A stretch of 64,000 bases of DNA from Paenibacillus aestuarii (lineage in GTDB: Bacteria > Bacillota > Bacilli > Paenibacillales > NBRC-103111), in contig NZ_JAQFVF010000005.1 in the NCBI RefSeq assembly GCF_027789125.1, positions 1-64,000 on the forward strand, written 5' to 3'. Within the stretch, counting starts at the first letter, position 1, and each line of letters opens with the position of its first letter. The notes under the pieces were generated by a model, which was given only the letters and a program-made list of their open reading frames with translations, did not search any database and was not told where the DNA came from. The translations under genes and the position numbers were made by a program. Of the stretch, positions 62,012-64,000 are shown piece by piece.

Positions 62012-63074
62012 TATTGTCCGTGCTATCGGGAAATTACCCAAAGATATAACCTATTATTACGTTAATTCTGATAATCCTGGCCATATTCAGATTGTTGACG
62101 TTGTTTTACCCGAAGGTCCGATTTACATCAAACGTTGGAATCCTATAGAAGGCGGTAACTATCAAAGCGCCGCTACCGAGACGATCTCATCGCAGTTGAT
62201 TTGGCGGATCGCTAATGCCTTTATGCCAGGACACCCGATTAATTTTGACAGAGTGTTAGGCGGAAGTTATAATACCAGATCGGTTTTAGAGGCGCTGCTT
62301 GCGCACACACCGTATTTTTATTACTGCCGCCCAGGCAGAATTGAAGTGATCAGCAATAACTCCAAAATAAAAAAGGGCCACAAGCACCTCATGTGGCTTC
62401 CTGAACAACCTCATGAAATGGGGAGAATGGTTCAGGCTGAAACGGAAATGGTCATTTCAGAGATCCCGACGGAAGTTGTATATGATGCTCTGGTTGTGCC
62501 AGCTGAAGCGCATGCCTCGGATATGAGCGAAATGGCGCGTCGCAGGCATTCACAAATTCAAATTGCTTTGATTGAAATCGGTGAGCAGCTCGGGTTCCGT
62601 ACCTGGGTTGCGCAAAATGATAAGGGCATTACATATAAAAATCAAAAGATCGGTGAGATGAAAAGCGTCATCAGTTCGCTCCGAAACGACAAAACGGTGA
62701 TTTCTGCTTGGGAAGAGGCGCAGCGTGCTGCTCGGCTGATTGACTGCATTTGGTTTAAAAACGGCAAGCTGATGCCCGCCGTTATGGAGGTGGAACACTC
62801 TACCGGCGTTACATCGGGACTTACGCGCATGAAGGGACTTCAGGATGCGCTGCCGCCGTTTCCGACGCGCTATGTGATCGTGGCTCCCGATGAGGAGCGG
62901 GATAAAGTGTTTCGTGAGTCAAACCGCCCGCAGTTCCAGACGCTAGATACCAAGTATTTTTCATACTCGGCTGTGGAAGAGCTTTATTCGCTTTGCAAAA
63001 GACGGAAGATCCGCGGCGTAACTGAGGAATTTCTGGATTGTTTTATGGAACCGACGCTTGAACGGCTTGCTTAA
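61992..63074 (+). CDS. Candidate type II restriction endonuclease
   Basis: 360 residues from ATG 61992, which overlaps the methyltransferase by 20 bases and has GGGGAGAG as binding site. The C-terminal part carries a PD-(D/E)XK-like pattern: LIDCIWF followed by AVMEVEHSTG with Glu266 and Glu268, then SGLTRMKGLQD, as in some type II endonucleases. The N-terminal MRLTADDIVRAIGKLP may be a DNA-recognition or wHTH part. A gene overlapping a 5mC methyltransferase and accompanied by vsr is most simply its restriction partner. The family is assigned by motif and context only. Confidence 0.72.
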   Translation: MRLTADDIVRAIGKLPKDITYYYVNSDNPGHIQIVDVVLPEGPIYIKRWNPIEGGNYQSAATETISSQLIWRIANAFMPGHPINFDRVLGGSYNTRSVLEALLAHTPYFYYCRPGRIEVISNNSKIKKGHKHLMWLPEQPHEMGRMVQAETEMVISEIPTEVVYDALVVPAEAHASDMSEMARRRHSQIQIALIEIGEQLGFRTWVAQNDKGITYKNQKIGEMKSVISSLRNDKTVISAWEEAQRAARLIDCIWFKNGKLMPAVMEVEHSTGVTSGLTRMKGLQDALPPFPTRYVIVAPDEERDKVFRESNRPQFQTLDTKYFSYSAVEELYSLCKRRKIRGVTEEFLDCFMEPTLERLA

Positions 63075-63186
63075 TGTAGCATTACAATTACTGATAACAG
63101 TTGAAGAAGGAATTCTCGGCTTAAAAATCTCTTGGAAGCAATATCGAAAGTACAAGTTATCAATATTTAAATATATAAAACTAATA

Positions 63187-63226
63187 AAATGCCAGACATC
63201 ATTTATATTAATGTCGGGCTTTTTAT
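63187..63226. terminator. Terminator between R-M genes and second integrase
   Basis: GCCAGACAT and ATGTCGGGC pair around a CATTTATATTA loop, followed by TTTTT; A-rich sequence precedes it. It serves the rightward R-M genes and possibly the leftward integrase. 63075-63186 has no supported gene. Confidence 0.75.
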
Positions 63227-63246
63227 TATAAACATTTTAACCATTT

Positions 63247-64000
63247 TTAATTTTTCTCAAGGTAGATTCTCTTGATTCTACTAAACAATTCTTCGTTTTC
63301 CTTTATATGAATACCATAATTTCTAGTATAATTGGGATGAATGTATTGTTTTGTTATACTCATATCTTGATGTCCCAACAATTGTTGAATCAATGGCAGT
63401 TGAACACCTGATTCGTATAATACAGTGGCGAATGAATGGCGTATGCCATGGATACGAAATTTTCCAACTCCTGCTTTTTCACAACAACTATCAAGAAGCT
63501 TTTTTAGATGATAAGGGGTCATTGGCTTTTCATTAGCTTGTCTAAATATATAATCCTTGTCATTAATCCTTTCTAATATACAATATCTTTTTATAAGTGT
63601 TCCCATGTTTTCCATCATGGCAACGAAGCGCTGCCTTCCGTTTTTTGTGTTGACTAATTTAAAGCTATTGTTATCATAATCTATTTGCCAAACTTGTAGT
63701 GATAAAATTTCAGACCGTCGACATCCAGTTGAAAATAAAAGACAGAATAGAAGTAGGTCTCTAACTAAATTTTCGCTTTGCTGTACAAGAACATGGTGAA
63801 TCTTTAATATTTCGTGTCGAGTTAATGCTTTCGATTGCCGAATGGTTGGTTTTATATCATCTAAATTAAATGTCATATTTAATAATGGATTTTTAAAATG
63901 GTAATTGCGTTCTAAATAGCGAAAAAAGCTACTTAAAAATTTACGGGTTTGTTTTAACATAGAATACGTTGACGATAGAGTATGAAAATATTCGTCAATA
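63247..64000 (-). CDS. Tyrosine recombinase (XerC/D-like), N terminus beyond window
   Basis: Catalytic residues are complete: R in STGCRRSEIL, HxxR in IHGIRHSFATVL, H in LLGHQDMS and the nucleophile Tyr in ITKQYIHPNY. The frame remains open to the right edge upstream of the internal ATG at 63960, reading IDEYFHTLSS and then SMLKQTRKFLSSFFRYLE, a normal core-binding domain. The true start is therefore outside the window. It differs clearly from the integrase at 48.3 kb, so it may belong to a second or nested mobile element. Confidence 0.9.
   Translation of the reverse strand, partial: IDEYFHTLSSTYSMLKQTRKFLSSFFRYLERNYHFKNPLLNMTFNLDDIKPTIRQSKALTRHEILKIHHVLVQQSENLVRDLLLFCLLFSTGCRRSEILSLQVWQIDYDNNSFKLVNTKNGRQRFVAMMENMGTLIKRYCILERINDKDYIFRQANEKPMTPYHLKKLLDSCCEKAGVGKFRIHGIRHSFATVLYESGVQLPLIQQLLGHQDMSITKQYIHPNYTRNYGIHIKENEELFSRIKRIYLEKN

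Overview
The window reads as a Bacillales chromosome, most likely Paenibacillus. The evidence is strong AGGAGG-type ribosome binding sites, frequent TTG/GTG starts, a Bacillus-style purEKBCSQLFMNHD operon behind a twin PurR box and a purine riboswitch, a puc-type purine catabolic cluster, and a DctB/DctS/DctR module. The first 48 kb is a GC-rich core chromosome. From about 48.1 kb the sequence turns visibly AT-rich and carries mobile and defence genes.

Region by region. 1-120: 3' end of a 5S rRNA gene and its terminator. 0.26-1.4 kb: a split short-chain chromate transporter pair. 1.6-14.7 kb: purine catabolism in two transcription units. The first has fused OHCU decarboxylase/urate oxidase, HIU hydrolase, allantoinase, allantoate amidohydrolase, ureidoglycine-glyoxylate aminotransferase, a gamma-glutamyltransferase-like hydrolase, XdhC and a MobA-like cytidylyltransferase. 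The second has the FAD, molybdopterin and 2Fe-2S subunits of xanthine dehydrogenase. Together they take hypoxanthine/xanthine through urate and allantoin to ammonia and glyoxylate. 15.0-17.0 kb: katA, divergent from a 90-residue Fur/PerR-type protein that keeps only the DNA-binding half; Fur-like and PerR-like boxes lie between them. 17.0-24.7 kb: C4-dicarboxylate sensing and use (binding protein, sensor kinase, response regulator, ACT-domain malic enzyme, DctA-type symporter), interrupted by a secreted stalk/DUF3298 protein.

24.7-25.4 kb is non-coding with terminators and an 85-bp direct repeat. 25.3-39.2 kb is the twelve-gene IMP/GAR biosynthesis operon with PurR boxes, a promoter, a guanine-class riboswitch and a final terminator. 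39.2-48.1 kb holds housekeeping and small genes: a 42-residue membrane protein, a degenerate extradiol-dioxygenase-like protein, a DCC thiol oxidoreductase, a metallo-beta-lactamase-fold hydrolase, a DUF3048 lipoprotein, a glycine-rich YqfQ-like protein, YerC, a CbiX-type chelatase, DgkB with a decayed tail duplication, and an RlmCD-type rRNA methyltransferase with a repetitive N-terminal extension.

48.3 kb to the right edge is an integrated island. A phage/ICE-type tyrosine integrase abuts rlmCD. After about 770 bp of non-coding DNA comes a tight four-gene operon: an unknown 658-aa protein, a winged-helix-like 323-aa protein, a 1913-aa DExH helicase with a DUF1998/MZB-type cysteine-rich C terminus, and a Cas4/AddB-like Fe-S PD-(D/E)XK nuclease. 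Then come Vsr, a 5-methylcytosine methyltransferase and a candidate restriction endonuclease, and a second tyrosine recombinase that runs off the window. The four-gene operon resembles the helicase-centred defence systems (Druantia, DISARM and other MrfA/YprA-helicase systems) but does not match a standard gene set that I can name. It is the best candidate for an undescribed system here.
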